This document shows positions 1-7,695 of a stretch of 64,000 bases of DNA, piece after piece. The position numbers and the translations under genes were made by a program. Position 1 is the first letter of the stretch. Every line of letters begins with the position of its first letter. Source of the DNA: Micromonospora tulbaghiae. Lineage in GTDB: Bacteria > Actinomycetota > Actinomycetes > Mycobacteriales > Micromonosporaceae. The DNA is taken from assembly GCF_900091605.1 (NCBI RefSeq), contig NZ_FMCQ01000003.1:246495-310494 (forward strand), read 5' to 3'. Below the pieces are notes generated by a model, which saw nothing but the letters and a program-made list of their open reading frames with translations, did no database searches and was not told the DNA's origin.

Positions 1-8
1 ATCCCACC

Positions 9-1670
9 GTGCCCCGGACTGGGACCCCGCGGGACGGGAACCGCCCACCGGCCGACCCGGACGATCCGGTGCCTGCGGGGAACCTGGAGCCGCCCGGTAC
101 CGCTGTCTGGCCGCCTCCGCGCAATTTCGGCCCGGCGACTCACGATCTCCCCGCCGCAGGCCCGCTTCCAGCCGACACGTCCGCGCCCGGCCCGTCCGCA
201 GCCGGTGCGTTCGCACCGAACCAGCTCGGCCCCGGTCAGCCCGGCCCCGGTCAGCCCGGCCCCGGTCAGCCCGGCCCCGGTCAGCCCGGCCCCGGTCAGC
301 CCGGCGTCGGTCAGCCCGGCCTCGGCCAGCCCGGCGTCGGTCGGCCTGGACCAGGTCAGCCTGGGGCAGGTCAGCCTGGCCTCGGTCAGCCTGGGCCCGG
401 CCTGCTCGCGCCCGGCACACTCCCGGCTGGTCTCGTCGTGCCGGACTCCCTTGCGGCGGATCCCGTCGCGCCCGGCCCACTTGCGTCGGCCCCGCTCGCC
501 CCGGGCCAGCTCGCCCCGGGCCAGTTCCTTGGCGGGGCATCGCCGCCCGTCGGTCCCGAGCCGCGACCGAGCCCGCCCGGCGGCCGGGTTCCGCTGGTCG
601 GGCCGGCCCCGATCGGCCTGCACCTGTCCGCTCCGTCGCCGGTCCGGGCGGGCGCCGCCCACAAGCCGGCCGAGCCGGCCGACCTCGGGGCGCTGCAGGA
701 GACGGATGCGGAGGCGAGACCGGGCCGGCACTCCGCCCGGGAGAGCGTCCCGGCACGTCTGGCCGATCTGACCGGCGGTCTGACCGGCCTGACCGACGGG
801 CTCGGCGTCCGGCTGCGCTCCGCAGTCCGGGCTGCGAAGACCCGGCTGAGCCGGACGCTCGCCCCGATCGCCGGCCCGCTGCGGCCCTCGCCCGACGCCC
901 CGGCCACGCGGGTCGCCACCGCCCGGGCCCGCCGCCGGCGCCGGCGCGCCGTGCTGGCGGCGGTGGCCGTGACCGGGCTGGTGGCGGCGCTGGCGTACGC
1001 GGCCCGGTCACCCGCGCCGCCCTCACCGACCGGGGAAACCGCGCCGGTGGCAGCACCAAGCGAGCAGGCGCCGAACAAGCAAATCCCGAGCGAGCAGGCG
1101 CCGGCCGCCGGCGACCCGGTGTCGTCCGGTGGGCCGCTGCTCGATGTGGACCTGGCGCCGTTGCCGGGGTCGTTGTCGCTCACCGCGCTCGGTACGCGGG
1201 ACTGGCGGCACTGGGGCGGCGGCGGCGCGGACAGCTTCCATCGCAAGGCGAGCGGCACCGGCGAGATCCAGGATCCCGGCGGGGAGCGGCTGGAGCACAA
1301 CGCGGGCGCCAGCGATCTCCAGTGGACCGACGGCACGCCGACGGCCGGCCAGGAGGGCATCCGGGCGGGGGTCTTCCGGCGCGGCGCCGGGAAGAGCTTC
1401 ACGCTGGGCGTGGCCGGGAGCGGGGATCTGCGTACGGTCCGGCTGTTCGTCGGCACGTTCTCGGCCGGCGCGCGGCTCGACCTGTCGCTGTCCAGCGGTG
1501 GCGATCCCGTCGTCCGCGAGGTGGCCCTCGCCGCGGGCGACCGCTTCTACCAGTACGTCATCTGCTTCCGGGCGGACCCGGGGGAGCGGCTGCTGATCAG
1601 GTGGCACGCCCTGACCGTGACCGGCGGGCAGAACGACGGGGTGGCGTTGCAGGCGATCACGGTAAGCTGA
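9..1670 (+). CDS. Membrane-anchored protein with collagen-like repeats and a C-terminal W-x-HWG domain (5' end possibly incomplete)
   Basis: Function unknown. The frame is open to the window edge, so the GTG at 9 may not be the true start. The visible 553 residues run: low-complexity Pro/Gly/Ala, a Gly-Pro-Gly-Gln-Pro repeat tract (74-131), more Pro/Ala-rich sequence, an Arg-rich block, one predicted membrane helix (about 314-333), a Ser/Glu/Pro linker, and a globular domain in the last 165 residues. The domain opens with TRDWRHWG and contains WTDGTP and DLRTVRLFVGTF. The same domain forms the C-terminus of the next gene, so the pair are paralogues in tandem. Positive charges before the helix predict an extracytoplasmic C-terminus (inference). 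I recognise the domain as one that recurs in bacterial secreted proteins but cannot give it a family name; its strand-rich pattern suggests a beta-sandwich binding module. Confidence 0.75.
   Translation: MPRTGTPRDGNRPPADPDDPVPAGNLEPPGTAVWPPPRNFGPATHDLPAAGPLPADTSAPGPSAAGAFAPNQLGPGQPGPGQPGPGQPGPGQPGPGQPGVGQPGLGQPGVGRPGPGQPGAGQPGLGQPGPGLLAPGTLPAGLVVPDSLAADPVAPGPLASAPLAPGQLAPGQFLGGASPPVGPEPRPSPPGGRVPLVGPAPIGLHLSAPSPVRAGAAHKPAEPADLGALQETDAEARPGRHSARESVPARLADLTGGLTGLTDGLGVRLRSAVRAAKTRLSRTLAPIAGPLRPSPDAPATRVATARARRRRRRAVLAAVAVTGLVAALAYAARSPAPPSPTGETAPVAAPSEQAPNKQIPSEQAPAAGDPVSSGGPLLDVDLAPLPGSLSLTALGTRDWRHWGGGGADSFHRKASGTGEIQDPGGERLEHNAGASDLQWTDGTPTAGQEGIRAGVFRRGAGKSFTLGVAGSGDLRTVRLFVGTFSAGARLDLSLSSGGDPVVREVALAAGDRFYQYVICFRADPGERLLIRWHALTVTGGQNDGVALQAITVS
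228..401 (+). repeat. 15-bp in-frame minisatellite encoding Gly-Pro-Gly-Gln-Pro
   Basis: About eleven tandem units of GGCCCCGGTCAGCCC lie inside the first gene. The first five are identical and the later ones have diverged, so the encoded second residue varies (P, V, L, A). The 15-bp unit keeps frame, so copy-number change would lengthen or shorten the cytoplasmic tail without disrupting the protein. Confidence 0.9.
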
Positions 1671-1817
1671 GCGGCCGGTCCGGCGAGCGGTCGCCAGGTA
1701 ACGAACTGGAAACGCCCGTCACTCGACATATGGCGCAAAGAGCCGTCCGGTGACACCGTGAAGCCCGTCACGCACCGGTCGTTTCCGGGCGGTGCCGTGA
1801 CCGAAGTGGAGGGTGTG

Positions 1818-2702
1818 GTGGGCCAGGAGGACCGTCCGCGTTCCGGCCCCGGCTCGCACCGGCACGGCTTTCCGCGTACCCGGTCCGCGCTGCGCCGACT
1901 GCGCCGCCGGCGTCGGCTGATGCTGGAAGGGCTGGCCGCGATCCTCTGCCTGGCGGCGCTGGCGGTCTACCTCGGCGTCGAACGGCACGACTCGCCGCGC
2001 GAGGAGCACGCCCGAGTGCCGGTGGCGCCGCCCGGCCGGGTCGGGCTGCCGAACGAGACCGACGACACCGTGGTCAACCCGGGGTTGCGTCCCCGGCAGC
2101 GGCCACCGTCGCCGAGCCCGTCGCCGTCCACTCCGTCGCCTTCACCGACACCCGCGCCGCCGCCGATCGTCGCCGTGACCCGCGCCGAGGTGCCCGCCAC
2201 CGTCGACCTCACCGCCGCCGGCCCCACCGACTGGGTCCACTGGGGGCTCAACGGCGCCGACCGGACGGTCCGCAAGCGGGGCGGCTCCGGCGAGATCCGC
2301 GACGAGGGCGGCCGCGGGCGGCGGGAGAGCTTCAGCAACAACCCCGAGGCGTACGCCTGGCGCGACGGCAACCCGGTCGCGTCGGCGGGCGGCACCATGA
2401 CCGGCGTCTACACCTGCCACCGGGGCAGCGGGTTCAACCTGGCGGTGGCCGCCGACGGGCGCCAGCGCACGGTACGTCTGTACGCCGGGCTCTGGATGGC
2501 CCGTGGCCGCCTCGACGTGCGCGTCTCCGGCGGCGGCCCGGTGACCACGCTGCGGATGGAGGACCCGCACACCGCGCTCACCGCCGAGTTCACCGTCAGG
2601 TTCCGCGCTCCGCGCGGCGAGAAGCTGCTGCTGAACTGGACGGTGGAGGAATCACTGGGCGACTGCGGCAACGTCAGCCTCCAGGCGGTGGCGCTGCGCT
2701 GA
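1818..2702 (+). CDS. Membrane-anchored protein sharing the C-terminal W-x-HWG domain of its upstream neighbour
   Basis: Function unknown. About 294 residues: an Arg-rich cytoplasmic tail, one membrane helix, a Pro/Ser-rich wall-spanning-type linker with repeated PSPSP, then a 166-residue C-terminal domain with TDWVHWG, a RDGNP motif, RTVRLYAGLWMARG and a closing NVSLQAVALR. These match WRHWG, WTDGTP, RTVRLFVGTF and GVALQAITVS of the preceding gene. GTG 1818 is chosen because GGAGGG at 1808-1813 sits just upstream; GTG 1797 and GTG 1758 are longer alternatives without a clear ribosome-binding site. The two genes are separated by under 150 bp and may be co-transcribed. A role in sensing or binding at the cell surface is inference only. 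Confidence 0.75.
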   Translation: MGQEDRPRSGPGSHRHGFPRTRSALRRLRRRRRLMLEGLAAILCLAALAVYLGVERHDSPREEHARVPVAPPGRVGLPNETDDTVVNPGLRPRQRPPSPSPSPSTPSPSPTPAPPPIVAVTRAEVPATVDLTAAGPTDWVHWGLNGADRTVRKRGGSGEIRDEGGRGRRESFSNNPEAYAWRDGNPVASAGGTMTGVYTCHRGSGFNLAVAADGRQRTVRLYAGLWMARGRLDVRVSGGGPVTTLRMEDPHTALTAEFTVRFRAPRGEKLLLNWTVEESLGDCGNVSLQAVALR

Positions 2703-2789
2703 GCGGGGACAGTTTGTCCGTCGCGTACCGGGCCGGGCGTCGTACGTTTCGGTTGTCCCGTCCGACCATCCTCTGTGGAGGCCCGACCG

Positions 2790-3101
2790 ATGACCGGCCC
2801 TGCCCCCGTCGCCCCCGCCCGCCCGCGCACCGACTGTGACGTGCTGCGCGAGATCCCGATGCCGCCGTACGTGACGGTCGAGGACGTCCAGTTCGCGGTG
2901 CGGGCGGTGGTGGTGCACGCGCCGCGGGCCTGGTCGGGCGGGACCATCTGCCGCAACGACGCCAGCCCGCACCCGTGCCGCCTGCACGTGTGGGGGCGCC
3001 GGGTGCTCACGCTGCGCGGACTGCCGTCGACCGAGATCGACGCGCTCGTCGAGCGCGGCGACCCCGCGGCCGACCCGCGTCCGTACCGCCCCGGCGCCTG
3101 A
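2790..3101 (+). CDS. Small hypothetical protein
   Basis: 103 residues, unrecognised. The ATG at 2790 follows a good ribosome-binding site (GGAGG at 2777-2781). The protein has no signal peptide or membrane helix. Two cysteines bracket a short loop (CRNDASPHPC, near residues 55-64), followed by RLHVWGRRVLTLRGLP, which looks like consecutive beta strands. Codon use matches the neighbours, supporting a real gene. It converges on the penicillin-binding protein gene downstream. Confidence 0.6.
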   Translation: MTGPAPVAPARPRTDCDVLREIPMPPYVTVEDVQFAVRAVVVHAPRAWSGGTICRNDASPHPCRLHVWGRRVLTLRGLPSTEIDALVERGDPAADPRPYRPGA

Positions 3102-3115
3102 GCACCGGGGCGGTA
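3084..3115. terminator. Bidirectional terminator hairpin
   Basis: A perfect 11-bp stem (TACCGCCCCGG / CCGGGGCGGTA) with a 10-base loop spans the stop codon of the small gene on the plus strand and lies just beyond the stop of the dacB-type gene on the minus strand. Confidence 0.65.
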
Positions 3116-3122
3116 GGGCCGG

Positions 3123-4706
3123 TCAGCAGAGCGCGGGCTTCACCCAGGAGCACTCCCGCCCCTCCGGTACGCGCGGCGACTCCGGTGCGGCCGGCACGGT
3201 CCGCCGGGCGGTCGCCGTTTCCTTCTCGGTGTACGAGGCGAGCGCGATCGCGATCTGGTCCTCCAGCCCCTTCACCGACGAGGTGAGGTAGTTGTTCAGC
3301 ACGATCGAGAAGGCGAGCAGCCGCCCGTCGGCGTCGGTGACGTAGCCGGAGAGCGCTGATGCGCCGGTCAGGCTGCCGGTCTTGGCGTGCACGTTGTTCG
3401 CGGCGGCGGTGCCGCCCATCCGGCTGCGCAGCGTCCCGCCCACGAACCGGTCCGGGTTGCCGGCCACCGGCAGCGCGGCGTACCAGGTGTCGAACCACGG
3501 TTCGGCGCGGACCGCCGAGAGCAGCGTGACGAACTGGGCCGGCGGGACGAGGTTGCGCCGGGACAGGCCGGACCCGTCGCGCTGGCGCAGCGTGCCGGTG
3601 TCCACTCCGGCGTCGCCCACGTACCCGCTGATCGCGGACAGCCCGGCGGCCCAGGTGCCGGATCCGGAGAGCTGCCGGCCCAGTTCCTTGGTCAGCACCT
3701 CGGCGTGACCGTTGTTGGAGAGTTTCAGGAACGGCACCATCAGGTCGGCCAGCGGCATCGAGTCGTGCCGGGCGAGCGGCTTGGCGGTGTCCGGGGTGGC
3801 GGTGCCGAGCACGGTCCGGCCGAGCACCCGTACGCCGTGCCGCCGCAGCGCGGAGCGGAACACGTCGGCGGCGTAGCCGGTCGGCTCCCACACGGTCACC
3901 CAGTCGCTCTCGGCGGCCTGGCCGACCGCGATCCGGCCGGTCACGACCACCGTGTTGCCGCCGTGCTCACGTTCGAACGAGATGCTCGTCTCGCCGTCGG
4001 CGACCGTCTCGGCCCGGTTGTCGATCCGCAACCAGCCGTTGTCCGGGGTCATGGTGATCTTCGGCCGGACACCGGCCCGGGTGCCCGGGGTGGCCTGCAC
4101 GATCACGGTGCCGGCGTCGTAGTCGGTGTCCGGGGCCACTGTCAGCGCTGACACCTGAGCGGCGTAGTAGTAGGGCTCGTCGTCCCAGGTCCAGTCCGGA
4201 CCGAGCCGGCCCTTGTCGTACCGGGTGTCGTCGGCGACCAGATCGCCCGCGACCACGCGTACGCCTGCCGCGGCGACCTGCTCGGCGAGCCGGTCGTAGT
4301 CGGCGGCGAGGATGGTGGGGTCGCCCCCGCCGCGCAGGTAGAGGTCGCCGGAGAGCATTCCGGCGCGGCGCGACCCGTCGGCGCTCACCTCGGTGGTGAA
4401 GCGGTGGCCCGGCCCGAGCAGTTCCATCGCCGCCGCCGAGGTGAGCAGCTTGGTGTTGGAGGCGGGGATGAGCCGCCGGGTGCTGTTGCGGTCGTACAGC
4501 GTGCGGCCGGTGGCGGTGTCGACGACGACCACGCCTGCCTGCGCTCCGTCGAGCCGGCTGTCGGAGAGGATCGCGTCGATTGTGGCGTTCAGCCGGGTCT
4601 GCGCCGGGGTGGGCGCTTCGGCCGTGGCGGTGGTGGTGCCGGCGGCGGCCGCGGTGGCGACCAGCGCCAGCACCGCGAGTGCCCGGGGAAATAGGCGACG
4701 ATGCAT
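3123..4706 (-). CDS. dacB: D-alanyl-D-alanine carboxypeptidase/endopeptidase, PBP4 (DacB, peptidase S13) type
   Basis: Extracytoplasmic peptidoglycan-tailoring enzyme. From ATG 4706 it has 527 residues: an N-terminal signal or anchor segment (1-30) and the three hallmark motifs of serine penicillin-binding proteins: SxxK as S83-N-T-K86, SxN as S330-N-N332, and KTG at 442-444. The roughly 245-residue gap between the first two motifs is the insertion typical of the class C / S13 family. The reaction is cleavage of the terminal D-Ala (or D,D cross-links) of muropeptides. The C-terminal tail (TVPAAPESPRVPEGRECSW) is Pro-rich and outside the catalytic fold. The open frame extends much further upstream, but the signal-peptide-like N-terminus supports the ATG chosen. 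Confidence 0.93.
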   Translation of the reverse strand: MHRRLFPRALAVLALVATAAAAGTTTATAEAPTPAQTRLNATIDAILSDSRLDGAQAGVVVVDTATGRTLYDRNSTRRLIPASNTKLLTSAAAMELLGPGHRFTTEVSADGSRRAGMLSGDLYLRGGGDPTILAADYDRLAEQVAAAGVRVVAGDLVADDTRYDKGRLGPDWTWDDEPYYYAAQVSALTVAPDTDYDAGTVIVQATPGTRAGVRPKITMTPDNGWLRIDNRAETVADGETSISFEREHGGNTVVVTGRIAVGQAAESDWVTVWEPTGYAADVFRSALRRHGVRVLGRTVLGTATPDTAKPLARHDSMPLADLMVPFLKLSNNGHAEVLTKELGRQLSGSGTWAAGLSAISGYVGDAGVDTGTLRQRDGSGLSRRNLVPPAQFVTLLSAVRAEPWFDTWYAALPVAGNPDRFVGGTLRSRMGGTAAANNVHAKTGSLTGASALSGYVTDADGRLLAFSIVLNNYLTSSVKGLEDQIAIALASYTEKETATARRTVPAAPESPRVPEGRECSWVKPALC

Positions 4707-4860
4707 GGGAAGATGCTGCCACGGAGATTTCCTCCGGAAAAGACTCCGGTGCGAAAGGTTATTTGCGGCCCTGGCGCGGGCGCCGCAACCCTGCGTCGTT
4801 CCCGCTCCGAATCGGGGAAAACACCTGTTCACCGAGGAGCGGCGGATCATCGGGTTCCGT

Positions 4861-4889
4861 TTGACGGATGACCGGGCAGCGGGCACGGT
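4861..4889 (+). promoter_or_regulatory. Possible promoter for the HesB-like gene
   Basis: The 316-bp divergent gap 4707-5022 must carry promoters for both flanking genes. On the plus strand TTGACG (4861-4866) and CACGGT (4884-4889) are 17 bp apart. The -10 is weak, so the call is tentative. I see no other structured element in this gap. Confidence 0.3.
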
Positions 4890-5022
4890 GGGGGTGAGGG
4901 CCGTGGCAACCGCCCTGCTTCCAGCGCGGCGAGATCGTGTCTCGCCCGCTTCCGGGTCGCGAGCCGACCGCGTGGGCCGTGTCGCCCGCGGAACCCGACA
5001 TCCAGCCATGAGGAGTTCAGCC

Positions 5023-5304
5023 ATGCTGACCATGACCGACAACGCCGTCCTGGTGATCCGTGACCTCGCCGCCCAGCAGGACGTCGCCGACGCGGGCGGG
5101 CTGCGCATCGCCGCCGACACCGACGCCGGTTCGCTCTCGATCGAGCTGGTGCCGCAGCCGGTGCAGGGCGACCAGGTGGTGGACACCGAGGGCGCGCGCA
5201 TCTTCCTCGACTCGGACGCGGCCGAACTGCTCAACGACACGTCCGTCGACGCGGTGGTCGACGAGGAGGGCGTGGTGCAGTTCGGCTTCACCGAGAAGGA
5301 GTGA
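5023..5304 (+). CDS. HesB/IscA-like small protein lacking the iron-binding cysteines
   Basis: 93 residues starting at ATG 5023, seven bases after AGGAG (5011-5015). The fold signature (MLTMTDNAVLVIRDLA at the start, GGLRIAAD, VDTEGARIFLDSDAAELL) is that of A-type iron-sulfur carrier proteins, but there is no cysteine in the protein, so it cannot use the usual three-Cys cluster or iron site. Such Cys-free HesB-like proteins are widespread in actinobacteria and are sometimes mislabelled adhesins. The biochemical role is unknown. It ends two bases before the convergent beta-family gene. Confidence 0.8.
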   Translation: MLTMTDNAVLVIRDLAAQQDVADAGGLRIAADTDAGSLSIELVPQPVQGDQVVDTEGARIFLDSDAAELLNDTSVDAVVDEEGVVQFGFTEKE

Positions 5305-5306
5305 GC

Positions 5307-6323
5307 TCAGCCGGCGCGCTGGTCCGGTTCCGGCCGGATCAGCGCGGCCAGCACGTGCGCCAGATGATGCGACGTGCTCCACGCGATCCAGTTGGCCGGT
5401 GAGCCCGCGCCGGCGCCCCGCCGGGCCCGCCGGACGATCTCGTGGTCGCCCCAGGAGAAGCCGGCCCCGGCCGGCGACCAGTGCGGCGCGGCCGTCAGCG
5501 TGCGGCACAGGTCGGCGAAGCGCTCGTCGCCCCGCCCACCCCGCCGCGACCAGCGGTAGACCCACCACGCGTCGTCCGCGGCCCAGCGCAGCGTCGGTGT
5601 CCGGTCGCCCGGCTCGTCCGCGTCCCGCACCGCGCAGCCCACCCCGTAGTCGCCGTACCCGACGCCCAGGTCGGCCAGACGCCGCCAGAGCGACCAGTCG
5701 TAGCGGTCCACCCGGACCGGTTCGTCCGCCGGCAGCCGGGACAGGGCCGGTGGCATCCCGCCGGCCGCCGTCGTCACCGAACGCCAGGCGTGCCGCCGGG
5801 CCCACTGCGCCGCACGCCGGATCCGCGGCTCGGCCAGCCGGACGTCGGCCTGGCAGCACACGTCCCCGGCGTCCAGCAGCAGGTCGCACTGCTCGGGCAG
5901 CAGACCCGTCACCCGCCACACCCGTTCCGCCGCCGCCGTGGCCGCGTCCGGTCCGGCCCGGTCCGGGCCGAGGCGCAACCTGACGACCGCGTGGTGCGCC
6001 CAGGCCCGGGCCGCCGCGCCGTGCGCGGCCAGCCGCCGGTCGCTGTCCGCGAGACCGATCACCGGCACCAGCGGTACGCCCCAGCGGACCGGATCGTGTT
6101 CGCCGGCCTCCGGCAGCGCCGACACGTCGACGGCGGGCAGCATCCCGGCGGGCAGCCGGGCCAGGGAGTCCACGATGGAGGGCGCGTCCGCCGGAACGTC
6201 GAGGACCGGTGCGAGCAGCGCGGCGGAGGCGTCGTCGAGCCGGGTCAGCGCCTCCAGCTCCCCGCGCCGTGCGGCCAGCACCGGACGGTAGACCGTCGGT
6301 CGACCTCGGAGCGGCTGCACCAT
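5307..6323 (-). CDS. Beta family protein (phage T4 beta-protein-like)
   Basis: 338 residues resembling the Pfam Beta_protein family named after a phage T4 protein. Seen: the N-terminal YRPVLAARRGELEALTRL (family pattern Y-x-P-x-L-x-x-R-x-G-E-x-x-A-L), the central GVGYGDYGVG, and the C-terminal NWIAWSTSHHLAHVL. The T4 member is poorly understood and bacterial homologues occur near mobile and defence genes, so function is not assigned. The ATG at 6323 lies five bases after a TACATT hexamer, implying a leaderless message. The gene is isolated from operon partners. Confidence 0.75.
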   Translation of the reverse strand: MVQPLRGRPTVYRPVLAARRGELEALTRLDDASAALLAPVLDVPADAPSIVDSLARLPAGMLPAVDVSALPEAGEHDPVRWGVPLVPVIGLADSDRRLAAHGAAARAWAHHAVVRLRLGPDRAGPDAATAAAERVWRVTGLLPEQCDLLLDAGDVCCQADVRLAEPRIRRAAQWARRHAWRSVTTAAGGMPPALSRLPADEPVRVDRYDWSLWRRLADLGVGYGDYGVGCAVRDADEPGDRTPTLRWAADDAWWVYRWSRRGGRGDERFADLCRTLTAAPHWSPAGAGFSWGDHEIVRRARRGAGAGSPANWIAWSTSHHLAHVLAALIRPEPDQRAG

Positions 6324-6328
6324 ACTTC

Positions 6329-6334
6329 AATGTA
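6329..6334 (-). promoter_or_regulatory. -10 hexamer TACATT, leaderless start of the beta-family gene
   Basis: TACATT (minus strand) ends five bases before the ATG at 6323, placing the expected transcription start at or next to the start codon. No convincing -35 is seen. Confidence 0.6.
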
Positions 6335-6595
6335 GCCAGACGGTCGCGCTGCGTCATGGTTTCCGGTCGGCTCCGGTGTGACGAGCGGTGCCGGGACGGT
6401 CGGCGGACCCGGCGGCGAATCGGCGATCCGGCTGACGTTTCCGCAGGTCAGAGCCGTCCACTGTCCTTGATCGGACACTTCTGCGGCTGGTTGCCGGGCC
6501 GACATAGCGTCGGAATCATCGAGGGTGATCGCCGACGATCGCCCGGAAGCGTACGAACGCCTCCGGCCGGCGTACCGGCGGGAGAGAGGATCACC

Positions 6596-7000
6596 ATGCC
6601 CAGCCGTAGAGCAAGGAGGGAGACCACCGGCCAGCCGATCCCGAGCATGCGGGAGGCCGCGCGCGCCGACACCGAGATCAATTCGTGTTCGCCGGTCGGG
6701 CTGCCGGCCACCGCGCGCATGCTGTTCGCCGTGGTCGACGCCGACGGGAAGCTGGTCCGCGGCCTCGGCGCCACCTCGGCCACCCGGCTCGCCGCCGGGA
6801 TGTACCAGGTCGCGTTCGACCAGGACGTGGCCGGAGCGGCGTACGTCGGGACGGTCGGCCCCGCGACTGCCGACGGGCTGGCCCCGCAGGGTGTCATCAC
6901 GGTGGCGCCGCGCTCGGGGATCGCCAACGCGGTGTTCGTCGAGACGCACGGCACGAGCGGGCACGTGGACCGGCCCTTTCACCTGGCCGTGCTCGCCTGA
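6596..7000 (+). CDS. Hypothetical actinobacterial protein
   Basis: 134 residues from ATG 6596, preceded by GAGAGGA (6584-6590). A charged N-terminus is followed by a compact domain with GMYQVAFDQDV, AYVGTVG, PRSGIANAVFVETHGTSG and DRPFHLAV. This ending (repeated beta-strand blocks, ANxVFVET, FHLAV) recurs in short actinobacterial proteins of unknown function, sometimes beside tail-fibre-like domains. No signal peptide. The 6324-6595 gap upstream shows no other structured element. Confidence 0.7.
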   Translation: MPSRRARRETTGQPIPSMREAARADTEINSCSPVGLPATARMLFAVVDADGKLVRGLGATSATRLAAGMYQVAFDQDVAGAAYVGTVGPATADGLAPQGVITVAPRSGIANAVFVETHGTSGHVDRPFHLAVLA

Positions 7001-7250
7001 CCGGACGCGCAGACGAGCGCACGGCGCCGCACGACCTCCCGGTCGTAACGTCGCCGCGCTCCGGCCGTCTCCCGCCACCGCAGCCGTACGGCGGTACGCC
7101 GGCGGGGACCTGGCTCGACCGGCCCAGCAACGCACCGGTCTTGTCGGGAGCACATGCCCCTTCCGAGGGGATCCAAACCGGCTCGGCGTGGGAATTCCAC
7201 CATCTGCGACTCCCGGCGTGGCGGGCGCGCGAACGGGGTATGAGCGGACC

Positions 7251-7643
7251 ATGGAGCATTTCACGATCGCGACCGTCGCCGAGAAGAGTCCCGACTTCCG
7301 CCGCGTGCTCTGGACCGGGGAGCACACCCAGCTGGTCATCATGACCATTCCGCCGGGCGGCGAGATCGGCGAGGAGGTCCACGAGGGCATCGACCAGATC
7401 CTCACGTTCGTCAGCGGCACCGGCGAGGCGCGGGTGGCCGGGGAGAAGAAGGAGGTCGTCTCCGGCGACCTGGTGGTCGTGCCGTCCGGCACGAAGCACA
7501 ACTTCGTCAACACCGGGCCGAACCCGCTGGTGCTCTACACGGTCTACGGCCCGCCGGAGCACGCCGACGGCGCGGTGCACAAGACGAAGGAGGAGGCGGA
7601 CGCCGCCGAGGAGGCGGGCGAGGACGAGCCGCCCACCTCCTGA
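7251..7643 (+). CDS. Cupin domain protein
   Basis: 130 residues. A single cupin barrel covers about residues 20-105: IPPGGEIGEEVHEGIDQILTF corresponds to cupin motif 1 (the first metal His is replaced by Glu, leaving E-E-V-H-E), and GDLVVVPSGTKHNFVN to motif 2 with its His. The acidic C-terminal tail (EEADAAEEAGEDE) is disordered. Small cupins of this type bind a metal and may be isomerases or dioxygenases; the substrate cannot be read from sequence. ATG 7251 is used; the ribosome-binding site is weak. Confidence 0.85.
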   Translation: MEHFTIATVAEKSPDFRRVLWTGEHTQLVIMTIPPGGEIGEEVHEGIDQILTFVSGTGEARVAGEKKEVVSGDLVVVPSGTKHNFVNTGPNPLVLYTVYGPPEHADGAVHKTKEEADAAEEAGEDEPPTS

Positions 7644-7655
7644 CCGCCGGTCTCG

Positions 7656-7695
7656 AGCGGGGCGCCGCGACCTCAGGTCACACGGGCGCCCCGCT
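7656..7695. terminator. Bidirectional terminator hairpin between cupin and thrC
   Basis: A perfect 11-bp stem AGCGGGGCGCC / GGCGCCCCGCT lies between the convergent genes and reaches into the last codons of thrC. Confidence 0.6.

Noticed and set aside
386..1607. Minus-strand frames over the first gene
   Set aside because: Compositional shadows of the Pro/Gly repeats; no ribosome-binding site or domain.
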